Positions 34,413-45,570 of a stretch of 64,000 bases of DNA are shown one piece after another. How positions within the stretch are numbered: the first letter of the stretch is position 1; the number at the start of each line of letters is the position of its first letter. Made by a program: the position numbers and the translations under genes. Source of the stretch: Gnetum montanum (lineage: Eukaryota; Streptophyta; Gnetopsida; Gnetales; Gnetaceae); the NCBI GenBank assembly GCA_015680685.1, contig MNCI01004529.1, positions 139,256 to 203,255 on the forward strand. Reading direction: 5' to 3'. The notes under the pieces are model-generated. The model saw nothing but the letters and a program-made list of their open reading frames with translations, ran no database searches and had not been told where the DNA came from.

Positions 34413-36199
34413 GAATGAAAAATCATCCTTGAGTTCCTTACAAAATATTGGGAAGGTATGGGATTATTAACTAAATAAGAACTAATAGCGACAGGGAATA
34501 ATAGACTCAAAGTGCCTAGTGAACGGATCGATAAACATATTACAACATTGGTGTTCACACCCTTTGTGGTGAACATTGTACATAAATGACATCCAGACCC
34601 TCATTCAATAGCTTGAATAGAGAGTAAAGAAAATGAGGTGCATTTCTACCAACATCACGATTGTGCCTTCCATTGTTTATCCATAGTCATGCAACCAAAC
34701 TTGTTCCCAGCGTAAATGCTCTAGCTCCAGTCCATCCCAAGTGCTTCCTCCTATCCCAGTCCATAGTTCATGTAATCACCATCTACACACACAACACAGA
34801 AACTAGGTTAGAGGTTATCACAGATAACTACCTAAGGTGTAGGGATGATACAAGTAGTAGAATGAAAAAATTTGCAATAGGGCCTCCACGACTAAGAGTA
34901 AACCTTCGATAGCAATAGGGTGGAAAAGTATAAGGAACAAGAAAAATGGGAAAAATAACAACAGCGATGCCAATAAAATGAATGTCATGGATGGGGATGA
35001 AATGAGAAATTATTGATTACAAGAAATGTTTAAGAAAAGAATTTAACAATTGCACCATAAAGGAATATCAGTGGGTCCTCCCCAAAGTAGGCTTATACCC
35101 CCTAACAAACCCACAAACCAAAGAGTCCATAGGCTTTAGGAATGACATATGGAAACAATAGTTAAAGATTGACCCACAAGAATTTACCAAAGAATAACAA
35201 TGCATCAACCAGGATATAGACTAATCATAAAACTGGCAATGAGGTGGAAAATGGAAAGAAAGATGGAGAGTAGAAAATGGAATGGAATCCCAAGTGCAAG
35301 GTTGTGTAAAGTCCCTTGTGTATTTTATGGTTAAGGTGACTAAGTAGAACTCATTCGAAATCCAGACTCAAACCAACCACATTCAGTGACCTCACATTAA
35401 TACACTTGGCCAAACCATCCCCTTGAAGCAACAAAAATGCTTCCCCAAAGAGTCACCACCATTCCAAGGAGAGCGAGAGGGAGAAGCAGGAAGTGAGAAA
35501 GGGACTTAGTTAGAGGGAACCTTCAGGCATGGGTAACATGTCTTTCCTATGCCATAACCAGTGCTTGTAGCCTAGATTTCTTTATTATGTCTAAGGTGTG
35601 TGTTTTGAATCCTCACCAATTTTTTTTTGTGGTTTTTCACATGAGAACCACACCATGCAAAGACTTATTTTTATTCACTCAGCTTCCTGATATTTGATCA
35701 ATGGCAAAATGGTGAAAAACTCATGAAAAGCATCCAAGCACCCAAAAGAATAGCCAGCACACGTGCATCGAATTCCCTTGAAGTCACATCCTTTTCATCC
35801 ATTGAGTCCTTCCTTGGTTTGAAGAATACCAAGCCACCAATTCATTGATAAGTTTATTTATAAAAAGGGATAGTACATTTCCAAAGCCAAGAGAGACCAT
35901 AGAGTTGAATGGAGGAATGAACGATGTGAACTCATTGCCTATTTTATCAAACGAACCATATCTTAATATCAACATTAAGAATCAAAGGTAAAAACCAAAC
36001 ATTAAAAATCAACACTATTATAATACAATCCACCATCATAAGCACTTATTGTATGATGAATGAAACTAAATCAAACAAAGAAATAGGAAAAAAATGTGAA
36101 CGATGGTGTAAGACAAAAAATAAGTAAATTTGAAAAATGTGCAAAACAAAAAGGTGTAAAACAAAAAAAAATATCAAAAAAGTTGAGGGCTTAGAATGG
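34413..36199 (-). other. Long 3' noncoding region of element B
   Basis: About 1.8 kb without a supported ORF, shared with D (50640-52455) and F (11651-13140). Short phrases conserved in all copies include the block at 35071-35091 and catgagaaccacaccatgca near 35640. An env-like gene would sit here in Athila, but nothing readable remains. Confidence 0.65.
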
Positions 36200-37470
36200 T
36201 TAGCATTGGTGGCCATCTCCCCCATGACTAAGTTGAAAGGAGGAGATCTGAAATAATGAGCAAGGTTGTCCACCAACAGAGGTAGTATTGGTACTGGCTA
36301 TTCTAAGCTCATGGAAAGGTTTGGTTTGTTGTATGTTAACCAACGATTTCTTATCCAAGCTCTTAGGTTTGTAGATCATCATGGCCCCTGAAGAAAAAGT
36401 TGTATAAATAATATAAGGTCCTTCCCACAGTGTTTAAAATTTAGTGTGTTGTGGCACGTGTATGGGATTCCAGTACAGAACCTTATCTCCTAGTTGATAT
36501 TTAACTTTCCTAATTTTCAAGTCATGACATCATTTACTGAAGGCCTTATGCAATTCATTAGATGACAGGGTGGCTAATTAGTTATCATCTAGCAAGTTAA
36601 GGGTCATTAACTATTCTTTTTATGCTAGATCAAGGTCAAGGTTGAGATCACATGCCATAGATAGTGTACGGAGTTCTGCTTGAATGGGAAGCATTGGAAG
36701 TTTCATGTACACTAACTCATAAGGAGAGTAGCCTATAAGGAGTTTCCATGTGAAGCGGTATGCCCAAAGAGTATCATTCATTTTGGTGCTCCAGTCTCTC
36801 CTATACTTGCTAATAGTTCTTATCAATATTTTCATAATCTCCCTATTGGTGACCTCAGCTTGACCATTTGATTGAGGGTGGTATGGTGTAGTCAGTTTGT
36901 ATTCAACCTCTACACATTGCATTAATTTCAGAAAAGTTGCACCTGTGAAGTGTACCATTGTCTAAAATAAGTGCACACAGCACACCAAACCTATTTATGA
37001 CTTGTTGTTGAACAAATCATGTAGCTGTAGATGATGTACAATCCTTAACAACACCTACTTCTACCCATTTTGTAAAATAGTCAACAACAACAATGATGTA
37101 AGCTTTCCCATTTGACATTGGTATAATGGGCCCCATAAAATCAATTCCCCATATGTCGAAGGATTCTAAAGGTTGAATCCATTGTTGCAGAGCCTCCATT
37201 CTAGTAGTCATTCCCCCATCACATTGATAGTGCTCACAATATTGGAAAAAATTATGGGCATCCTAAAACAATGTAGGCCAATAATATCCTGCAAGCAAGA
37301 TTTTAAGGGTTGTTCGTCTCCTGGCATAATGACCCCCACAAGGACCCTCATGAGCATCTTGGAGAACTCGAAGTTGATTTATATCGAGAACACACCATTG
37401 AACCAAGCGATCGATACATACTTTATAACGTTGCCCATTGATCTCCATAAAATACTTGGCTCGATGAAGG
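36200..37470 (-). pseudogene. Integrase of element B
   Basis: From the N-terminus: a zinc-binding part with LQDAHEGPCGGHYARRRT near 37310-37370 and CEHYQC near 37225. The core has the first Asp in WGIDFMGPI near 37130-37155 and the second in LDNGT near 36950. The third site is NGQAEVTNREIMKI near 36830-36870, so Glu is intact. GYSPYELVYMKLP follows, then the C-terminal EGPYIIYTTF (GPY-type motif, near 36405-36430), a QQTKPFHELR tail and a stop at 36200-36202. The 37017-37211 and 36620-36958 pieces are open. Frame changes lie near 36960 and stops near 37255. It joins cDNA to host DNA. Confidence 0.85.
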
Positions 37471-37689
37471 AACTGTTGTTTTCTTTTAGCATCTAACTCT
37501 TATGGTGTTTGTTATGTAAGGAGATAGGTGAGAACACTACTATACGAGTTTTTTGTCATGGTAAATTGGTTAGTTACTACACTTGCAAAGAGAAGTTCAT
37601 TAGGGAAATGATCAGAAATTGGATACTCATCTTCTTTGTTGTCCCATCGCAACCAAGATAAATGATCAGCAACTATGTTCTCGGTGCCT

Positions 37690-38070
37690 TTTCGATCAAT
37701 CATTGTAAGATCAAACTCTTTTAAGATTATGAGCCATCATATGATGCAAGGGATCACCATTGGTTTATTCATTAGGAACCTTATTGCACTATGATCTGTG
37801 TGCACGAATACCTTAGAGCCCAAGACATAGTGCCTAAATTTTTCTAGTGTAAACACTACAGCCATTAATTCTCTCTGTTGTAGTGTAGTTGATTTGTGCA
37901 CCAGCAATATTCCTATTTGCATAGTGGATGTAATAAGGACATTTTTGGTCATCTAACTGTGTAAGTACAGCTCCTAAAGCATAGTTAGATACATCAATCA
38001 TTATGTGGAATGGTCTGGACTAGTCAGGAACTTGTAGAATGGGTGTTTCTATGAGCTTCTATTTTAAAGT
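37690..38070 (-). pseudogene. RNase H of element B
   Basis: FHIMIDVSNYALGAVLTQLD near 37955-38020 gives the first strand with its Asp. After a frame change near 37950, TTLQQRELMAVVFTLEKFRH (Glu of the catalytic helix) and VFVHTDHSAIRFLMNKP (Asp of TDHSA) follow, open from 37952 to 37737. All three acidic residues are present, but the frameshift separates them. The downstream linker (DRKGTENIVADHLSWLRWD near 37630-37700) shows the final Asp motif VADHLS usual in gypsy elements. Confidence 0.85.
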
Positions 38071-38239
38071 TTGCAAAGCTAGTTTGCATTCCCTAGTCCA
38101 TTCGAAAGGTACATCCTTTTTCGTTAGTTCAACTAATGGTTTTGCAACCTTAGAAAAATTCTCAATAAAGCATCTATAGTAGCTAGTGTGTCCAAAGAAA
38201 TGATCGAATATCTTTTACAGTTTCAGGTTGCTGAGTAAT

Positions 38240-39200
38240 TCCTTGGATAACTTTGATCTTTTCAGGGTCTACCTCTATCCTAATTTGTGAGATCTTATGC
38301 CCTAATATTATGCCTTCTTGGATCATTAAATGGCTTTTTCTCTAGTTGGGCCTTAAATTGGTTTCTACACATCACTTTAGTACTTGCTCTACCTGGTCCA
38401 AGGCTTGATCAAAGTTCGCTCCGTAAGTGGAGAAGTCGTCCATGAAGACTTCCACACCATTTCCTATCTATTGTTGGAATATGCTTAGAACTAATTTTTG
38501 AAACGTTGCATGGGCATTGCACAAGCCAAACAGCATCTATTTGTATGCAAATGTTCCCCAAAGACTAGTGAACATAGTCTTGGCTTGGTCTTCTAGGGCT
38601 ATTTGTATTTGGTTATACCCACTATACCCATCTAGAAAACTATAATAGCGATGCCTTGCAATAGTGTCTAAGACTTGGTCTATGAATGGCAATGGAAAGT
38701 GGTCTTTAAATGTTGCCATATTCAATAGCCTAAAATCTATGCACATCCTCCATTTATCTTCCTTTTTAGGCACAATAACTAAGGGACTAACCCATTCACT
38801 ATCAGCAATGGGGTATATGAACCTAGCTTTTAGAAGTTGTTCGATTTCTTCCTTAACCACTTGCTTAAGCTTTGGGTTCAATCACCTTTGCGGTTGTCAT
38901 TGAGGCTTCATGGAGGGATCAATGTAAATTTTGTGCTGGCATATCCTAGGATCTATTCCAGTTAATTTAGGATATGACCAAGTGAAGGCTTTCGATCATT
39001 TGTTTATTACCTTCAATAGTCCCTCTTTCTGTTGAGGAGCGAGCTTCACGTTGATAATTACCAATTTTCCATTCTTGAGAAATGTGTATTCCATACTAGT
39101 GGGAAATGGTTTTAACTTAAGGGGTTCCTGCTTAAACTTCTCAGGGATTTCCAACTTCCCCCACTTGATATTTTTAATGTTGAGACTTGGAAGTTGGCAA
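38240..39200 (-). pseudogene. Reverse transcriptase of element B
   Basis: The open part (38881-38537) reads EEIEQLLKARFIYPIADSEW, SPLVIVPKKEDKWRMCIDFR, LLNMATFKDHFPLPFIDQVL and YYSFLDGYSGYNQIQIALED. After one stop comes MLFGLCNAHATFQ, then the catalytic EVFMDDFSTYGANF near 38420-38455 and KSHLMIQEGIILGHKIS. FPLPFIDQ, FLDGYSGYNQI and FMDDFS are characteristic of the Athila branch. About five stops are present. Upstream to 39200 lies the linker with KLVIINVKLAPQQKEG. Confidence 0.9.
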
Positions 39201-39910
39201 TGGACTTAATCTAATGTGTTTATGCTATCAATGTAAGCGTAAGTCAAACCCTCAGTTGGTTCCATCCATATAGTTGAACTACTCTCTTGACTAGCTATCA
39301 ACCATTGGGTGCCTTCTTGTCTTGTGGCTACTACATATAGGCATCTTTGTATATTAGTCACTTGTGCACACTGATTACATGCAAGCAATGTTAAACGTTG
39401 CATGAACCATGACTTTTGCCTGCAATTACACCCTGTGTTACTATATGCAATGCATAGAACTTTCTTCTTCTTAATCTTTCCAAATGTATTTTCCTTTGAT
39501 ATTTCCAGGGAAAGATCATGGATTCCTAGGTGCACGTCAATTGTGCTTAGCCATGCTCTTCCCATTATTATTGGGAATTCCCTTTTACCATTGTTCACTT
39601 GAATCACTAAGAGGTTACCTGGATACGACCACCCACAAACAATGGTGACAACGTCCTCCACTAGTCCTAATGGGATAGTGATGGATTGGTCAACCAACTC
39701 TAAACAAATGTTACTCTTTTTTAGTGGAGGTAGGTTCTAGTCTTTGTACATTTCTTGAGAGATTAGGCTGACACTGGAACCTAAATCCAAAAGATCCTTG
39801 CACGGTTCATTCTCAATGATTTGTAAATATATAAGAGGACTTCCAAAATCAAAAAATTTCCTAGGAAGATGGTCGACCGTAATCTAATCGATGATGGCAT
39901 GAGTTAACAT
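39201..39910 (-). pseudogene. Protease of element B
   Basis: The active-site strand reads LLDLGSSVSLISQEMYKD near 39755-39800, with D-L-G in place of the usual D-S/T-G. After a stop, VDQSITIPLGLVEDVVTI, NGKREFPIIMGRAWLSTIDV and HDLSLEISKENTFGKIKKKK are open to 39206. The same DLG appears in D, so it is a family feature rather than damage. A Cys-containing segment (AYSNTGCNCRQ, ACNQCAQV) follows the protease in B and D, of unknown role. Confidence 0.75.
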
Positions 39911-42439
39911 GACCATATGCATTGGGCACGATGTTTGGCCTTAAGGGAGCTCTTAAGTTTTGATTGGTAATGAGGCATCTAAAGGATTAGCTACTTGAGG
40001 TTGTAAGGACTTGGACTATTAGTTCTAAAGAAAGTTCTTTTCCTCACACAGTTCTCAGAACCAATAGTAGATTTAGGGTTAACAGCCCTTATAGCATTAC
40101 GTTGCTGCGGCTAGGCAGGGAGTTCACCCTACATAGCTATAGCAGGTGGTAATCGGGATATGGGTGGAAGAGGTGTAATCATATGAGAAGGATAGTATGT
40201 CTATGGAACATCACCCCTAGGAGAAGGAGTCCTATAGTAATCACAAGCTTGGTAGTGAGGTTGAGGAGTGATGTGAATAGTAGAGTCACATGGAGAGACT
40301 GGTTGTTGCACGTAATATCCATACATGTCAGGTTACTGGTAAGGATACTGTTGCCATGGTGGTGGCATTCCCCATGATCGTGGGTATTTCCATTGTTGAT
40401 ACTGCTCAATTGGTTGTGGTTGAGTTCCATTTGGATAATATGTTAAGGGTTGGTGGAACTACCTTGGGTTACCTTGAGGATAAGGTAACCTTCAGGGTGT
40501 TTTCCTTTTGTTTAATTGTGGGTTGAGTGCATACACCCCAGACTCCTGTAGATGTGAGATTATAGGGCAACATCCCTTAGGATGGTCATATTGGCATATC
40601 TCGCATCCACTATCATTGTCTATATCTAAATCCACAACCTCTTCGATGATGGCAGCTTTGTCCTTACCCTTGTTACATGCATATTCTGCTTCTCTCTTTT
40701 TTTTTTCTTTTCCCATTCACTACTTTGCCCTCTAGACTCCTCTACTACTTTGAGAACAATTTCAAATTTATCATCTAGGGAGTCCCACATTTGGTCCACC
40801 TTTTCTGATACTTTCGATGCAAGTTTTTGAATGGGCAAAGTTTTCCTATTCACCATCTCTTTGAGTGGTGACTCTTCTTCATCCTCACAAAATCTTACTC
40901 CCTTCTTTCGGAGGGAAGGATCTTTGTTATATTCCTCCACACTCTCTCTTTTCCATAACTCACCTTCCTCTTTAGCAACTTGCTCTAATAATCTTTGTAC
41001 TTGATGGATCCTAAGCTCGAATAGTCTTCCTTAGACATAAGTCCCAAGGGTTCTTCGCGTTTCATGCCTAAGCCCATCTACGAGATGGCGTAGTTGATCC
41101 CTCTATGAATAACCATGGCTGGGAAAATGATGTAACAGTGCATAATATTGGACCATGGAAACATCTAAGGGTTCATGTCCTCCTTGTTTCCAACCTTGGA
41201 TTTTCTTTCACAGGTTGGACACTTGAGAGTACATTTGGTACTTATCGTTGAACAATTCTAACATGGTACTCCACCTACGAATGGATTCTAGTTCTAAGGA
41301 CCGATACCAGCTTTCTGCTTCTTTGATTAGCATCCATGGAAACAACTTTAATTTTTTCCATTTTTTTTCTATGTTTTGTAAGGCACATGCATCATGAAAT
41401 GCTTATAGATGATTTTGAGGATCAGTGTTGTATCCCCCTTCAAATCATGGGATATTGTTCATGTCTAATCTCTTGATCTACTATCCTTTTGGTGCCTTTT
41501 TGGGATCCTAATGGCTTTAGTTATGTCTAACATACTTCAAGTAGCAAGTAGGGGTTCATTGTGATCATCTCGTCTGTGGCGTCTATGATGCCCATGTTGT
41601 TCCCTACTCTCCCTTCTTTCACAGTGTGTTTCTCTATAGGGCCCTTGACCCCTTTCTTGACTATATTATCTATGACTCCCGTTTCACTTACCCTTATCCT
41701 CATGGTCTTTTTCTTTGTGACTACATCTAGATCCTGAAGGAGAAGGTGAAGGATATGATGAAGGTGAAGAAGAAGTGGCTCTATAACCATGTTGGTGCCT
41801 ACTTCCTTCCTTTCAGTGGTCATGGCCTCGATTGTAGTTACGATCAAAATTTCCATCTTTCTCATGTGTTCATGTTCCTTTTTTAGACCCTTTATGTTTT
41901 TCAGTACCAGAATTTGGGTTATGGATAGTTGAGTAAAGATTCTAATACAAAACCCCTTGACTGAAGCCAATGGGAAGATCATTCTATGGGTGGCTATCTA
42001 AGGTAGGTTCACCACCCTCATTTTCGCTTAGGACATGTGGGACATTCTGCAACAACTTTCCCTTCATGGATTCATGACATCTCTCCTGTTGTAAATCTCG
42101 TTGACACTATGCCTCCGTGAGTCAATAATCTCTCAAGTTATGATCATGTACAATGTACTCTGCCTGTAAGTGCTACATACCAATTCGTGTGAGATCATGA
42201 AGAAGCATGCCTAGGACTAAGCAATCGAGAGGTAACACTATGTTACCTTCTAAATCTTGCCAATGCAGTTGTTCATCCTGGTGGAGGATAAAGGCAAAGT
42301 TTGGTATATACTCATCGAGATGAACATATACCATGTGAAACTATTGAGGGATTGGCATATTATCATGTGCACTATGCCTCTAATTTTTCCCTGTATCAGA
42401 CCTCGATGGTGAAACACTTTCATACGAAGAAGGAGACAT
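39911..42439 (-). pseudogene. gag of element B
   Basis: The start is the ATG at 42437-42439 (MSPSSYESVSPSRSD), 134 bases inside the primer site. An N-terminal region includes FILHQDEQLHWQDLEGNIVL. An Arg/Ser/His-rich stretch follows near 41700-41850, then LLAT-SMLDITKAIRIP, the capsid part ESWYRSLELESIRRWSTML and LFNDKYQMYS near 41230-41340, then LRHLVDGLRHETRRTLGTY. A charged coiled-coil-like linker (KLASKVSEKVDQMWDSLDDK) leads to GCEICQYDHPKGCCPIISHL near 40550-40612. A Tyr/Pro/His-rich tail continues to the protease. About 15 stops are present. It would build the particle and bind RNA. Confidence 0.8.
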
Positions 42440-42572
42440 GATTGTCTATTCAGTGTGAAATGTATTATATATTATTATATATATATATATATTTTCTTGT
42501 AACCAACCCTAAGGGTTCATTCCAACAATGAGAAAGATTTCCTAAGTTCTAATTAGCGCACAAATAATAATG

Positions 42573-42590
42573 TCCCTAGCAACAGCACCA
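42573..42590 (-). other. Primer binding site of element B
   Basis: TGGTGCTGTTGCTAGGGA on the - strand, one base from the 5' LTR. It is close to the tRNA-Asp complement TGGCGCCGTTGCCGGGGA known for Athila. Confidence 0.8.
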
Positions 42591-42591
42591 A

Positions 42592-43436
42592 TGATGAGTG
42601 ACGAGGTATCCCTATGCTCAACCATATGAATACGAGCATACACACACAATCCAGTCAAATTCCAAGGACTAAGTGCTTACGTGCCTTTGTGGAACAATGA
42701 TGGGTTGATCAATCATTGTCTTCCCAAGCTTACTTGTATAGCATGATTGTATGGTTAAGTAAACTTGAGGTACGTGATTTTTATAGTTTTTTATATTTTT
42801 ATGTCCTAGTGCTACAAAGGGAGGAGAGAGATAAGTAAGTAACTAATTTTGATTTAACTACTCAATTATGCTTTAACTAGTCCTAACACTAGCATCCATT
42901 CTCACTTGCCATACACATCTTGAAGTGCAACACTACTTGGATTATCAAATGCTAATCGCTACTGGGTTACCAAGTGTTACACGCATGCTTGAAGTGATCA
43001 TACTGAGTGTGCTTACTTAGGAGAGTTGTAGGGTGAGAGAGAACATTAATTAACTAAGGAAAGTATTAAGTAATAGTAATTAACATTAATTAATCTATTC
43101 TGAATGCTATAGGGTTTATCACAAAGTTTGTCTTTATTGCCGTCCACAAGGTGTGCTTAGGTACACAATGCTCTAATGAAGATCCATTCACTTTATCACT
43201 CCTACTACGGGCACTTAGAAATAATTGTCTCTAAAAAAGGAAAAAGGCAAGAGTTTGGGTAAGGGACTAAGACTAACTATGCAAACCAAGTGCACCCACC
43301 TCTTATTTATAGACAATGAGGCATGTTGCGATATCGTGTACGTGATATCACGTACGCGATATCGTGTACGCAATATCGCGTGAAAGGCTTCGATATCATG
43401 TACGCAATATCGCAAATGCAATATCATGACTCATCA
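42592..43436 (-). repeat. 5' LTR of element B
   Basis: 845 bases from tgatgag to ctcatca. A promoter-like TATAAATA is the complement of 43304-43311. The first 110 bases of U3 are the palindromic array described at 43328-43432. Confidence 0.9.
43328..43432 (-). repeat. U3 array of 14-base palindromic units in LTR of B
   Basis: Successive units gcgatatcgtgtac, gtgatatcacgtac, gcgatatcgtgtac and gcaatatcgcgtga are followed by three looser ones. Each holds a GATATC-type palindrome and most a GTAC. It lies between the LTR end and the TATA box, where enhancers sit. The 3' LTR has a shorter version at 34318-34392. Confidence 0.8.
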
Positions 43437-43441
43437 AAATT
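43437..43441. other. Target site duplication of element B, right copy (aaatt)
   Basis: Matches 33574-33578. It confirms B as a complete insertion. Confidence 0.75.
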
Positions 43442-45525
43442 TTTTAAAAATTGATTTCACTAAAACATTTCTTAAAGGTATATTTTGTTGAACAGTAGTA
43501 AAAGAAAGGATGGGCTAACTTTTAAACATCATCAAAAGAAATTATTATAGAATCTACAGCATTTGTAGAAAAAACCTTAGTAGGATCTACAACATTTATA
43601 GAAGAAACCTTACTAGTATTTGTAGTAGCTTGGTTACTACATCATCATAAATAGCATGGGTGCTATATGTAACATGATGTCATATAACATAAGTATGTGT
43701 ATCATGATACTCTATGTCCCATATAAAACCATAAAAATGCACATACGTTAATATCAATTAAATTTCCCACAAATACATGAATTTGACTATAAGTACACCC
43801 CAAGACATGTAGTCTATATGATAACATAGAAGAATTAAAGAGAAAGATAACAATGCCTCAAGTATGACTCAAATTGATAACCTCTTGCATAGTAAGATAA
43901 TAAGCTAACCATTTGAGCCACCTATTTTGAGTAATTTTTTTCTATAAAATATAGGAAAATTTTTCATTTTAAAAATGAAAAATATTAGTACACCATTTTA
44001 ATGCTATGTATTTATGACATCCTATTTCTAGATGTCATGGCAAACATTAGACATCTATTATATTTAACATTACGCATAGTTAACATGATAGGGTAAATGT
44101 AGAAGGAAATTTATTCATAAGGAAATATAGAATCATTCAACCTATCTTTTGGCATCTATCCCTTAGAGGCAATCCTACACTATCACCGTGGTTAGGCCTA
44201 GCCTTAGTTAAAAGGAATGGCCAAACTTCTTCCTGTTTTGATTTACCTATCTTTGTTACTCACCTTTACCAACTCTTCAATTTCATGTTGGCACAACCTA
44301 TAATGTATTAAATATAAATACCTTAAGTCAAACCTCCAAAGGTTTTCTCAAGTAACATGCTCATAATTACATGTCCTTTTATTAAAGGTCTTATTATAAT
44401 AATTATAACTTCTTAATATAAAATGATATCATTTGGAATGGAGATGTGACAATAGTACATAGCAATATAAGAGCCTCAATATATGCAATGTATTCTTATT
44501 TGGATACATGGTTATGATTCTTCAAACCTAATAAATCATAAACTATAGGCATAACTAGAAAAGATAAGTCTTATTTATTTTATTTAGGTAAAATTACCAA
44601 TGGAGGATAATAGTTTAATATAGATTTAAAGATGATTTTCTCTTAATTTTGCAAGGAAAAAATCTGAACAACACATCATCACAAAAATAGCTAAAGAGTA
44701 TTAGTACCCATTAAATTCACATCCTATTTCTCATCTTTTAAAATTTTAAATTATGAATTAATGTCATGGTTTCTTCCAACAAATTTTTAAAGGCCAAGCT
44801 ATTATTTATGAAAACTATAATAAAGTGCTTTGATGAATTTTCTTTTGTAAGCTATATTAATATTTTGGATTTATACTTTATGAAAATCTATCATTTTAAG
44901 GGATAGTAAAGTGTTTTGATTTTGTTTTACTTCATGATTTATATGAATATCTATCAGAATAGATCACTTCTTGATATATATTTCTACTGAAAACTGCATT
45001 TATTCACTCAAGTAAAAATTTTATACCAGTAACTCAGATTATCCTTGAATATTACAGAATTAATGTATTGCATGCCTACTATTTTACTGAATCTTTTTTT
45101 CTTGAACTAGTCAATTCTAGAATGATTAAAAAATTGTTGGATTTTAAAGTTCTTATGGATTAGTACAATACTTTTATTTCTCAAGAATGGAAATTAAATT
45201 TTGATCCCAATTCTTCTAATTATTTTAAAATCCTTTGCTAGACTGAATTAGAATTTTTTTAAAAAAATTCAAAGTGTTGAAAGAAAAATTATTAGCAACA
45301 TTCACACAAGTTTTAAAAACTAAGTTAAAAACATTACTAGATAGTGTGTAATGCATACATTATTTTGTAGAGATTAATATATGGCCGAGGAAGATAGAAT
45401 TAAAACTCAAGGCAAGTAATCAATATTTTTTCCAAAAAATTATATACTATAATTTATAAAGATGTTGGAACTATTGTTATTGTAGTGGTCATGTTATTGG
45501 GATTTATTCTCTTTTCAATAAAAAA
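43442..45525. other. Unassigned AT-rich sequence between B and C
   Basis: No gene supported. It contains about 2.5 copies of a 31-base repeat (43549-43628, based on ggatctacaacatttatag) and a tRNA-like stretch at 43850-43935. From 45445 to 45530 a weak zinc-knuckle-like frame runs up to the C/D insertion point. Confidence 0.45.
43850..43935 (-). repeat. tRNA-derived (SINE-like) fragment
   Basis: On the - strand TGGCTCAAATGG resembles a pol III A box and, about 33 bases later, ATCAATTTGAGTC resembles a B box (consensus GGTTCGANTCC) with C-to-T changes. Spacing fits a tRNA. No acceptor stem closes, so this is a decayed tRNA-derived sequence rather than a working tRNA gene. No A-rich tail or target duplication was identified. 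Confidence 0.35.
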
Positions 45526-45530
45526 GTTGT
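45526..45530. other. Target site duplication of C+D composite, left copy (gttgt)
   Basis: gttgt precedes TGATGAG at 45531 and recurs after the far LTR of D at 56866-56870. Confidence 0.7.
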
Positions 45531-45570
45531 TGATGAGTGGCGAGGTACCCCTACACTCAACCATACGAAT
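45531..45570 (-). repeat. 40-base remnant of 3' LTR of element C
   Basis: tgatgagtggcgaggtaccc and the next 20 bases match the heads of the LTRs of A and C, then similarity stops abruptly. Confidence 0.8.

Larger units (their letters stand above)
33579..43436 (-). mobile_element. Full-length Athila-like Ty3/gypsy retrotransposon B
   Basis: 9.86 kb with two LTRs (821 and 845 bases), primer site, gag, protease, RT, RNase H, integrase, long 3' noncoding region and purine tract, and an AAATT duplication. All genes read on the - strand. The RT has FMDDF and the primer site fits tRNA-Asp, both Athila traits. No env-like frame is seen. It is the best reference copy in the window for the whole family, although every domain carries stops. 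Confidence 0.9.

Noticed and set aside
42470-42495. (ta)n run beside the gag start of B as a promoter
   Set aside because: A simple repeat inside an element leader. The LTR already holds a TATA box at the expected place.
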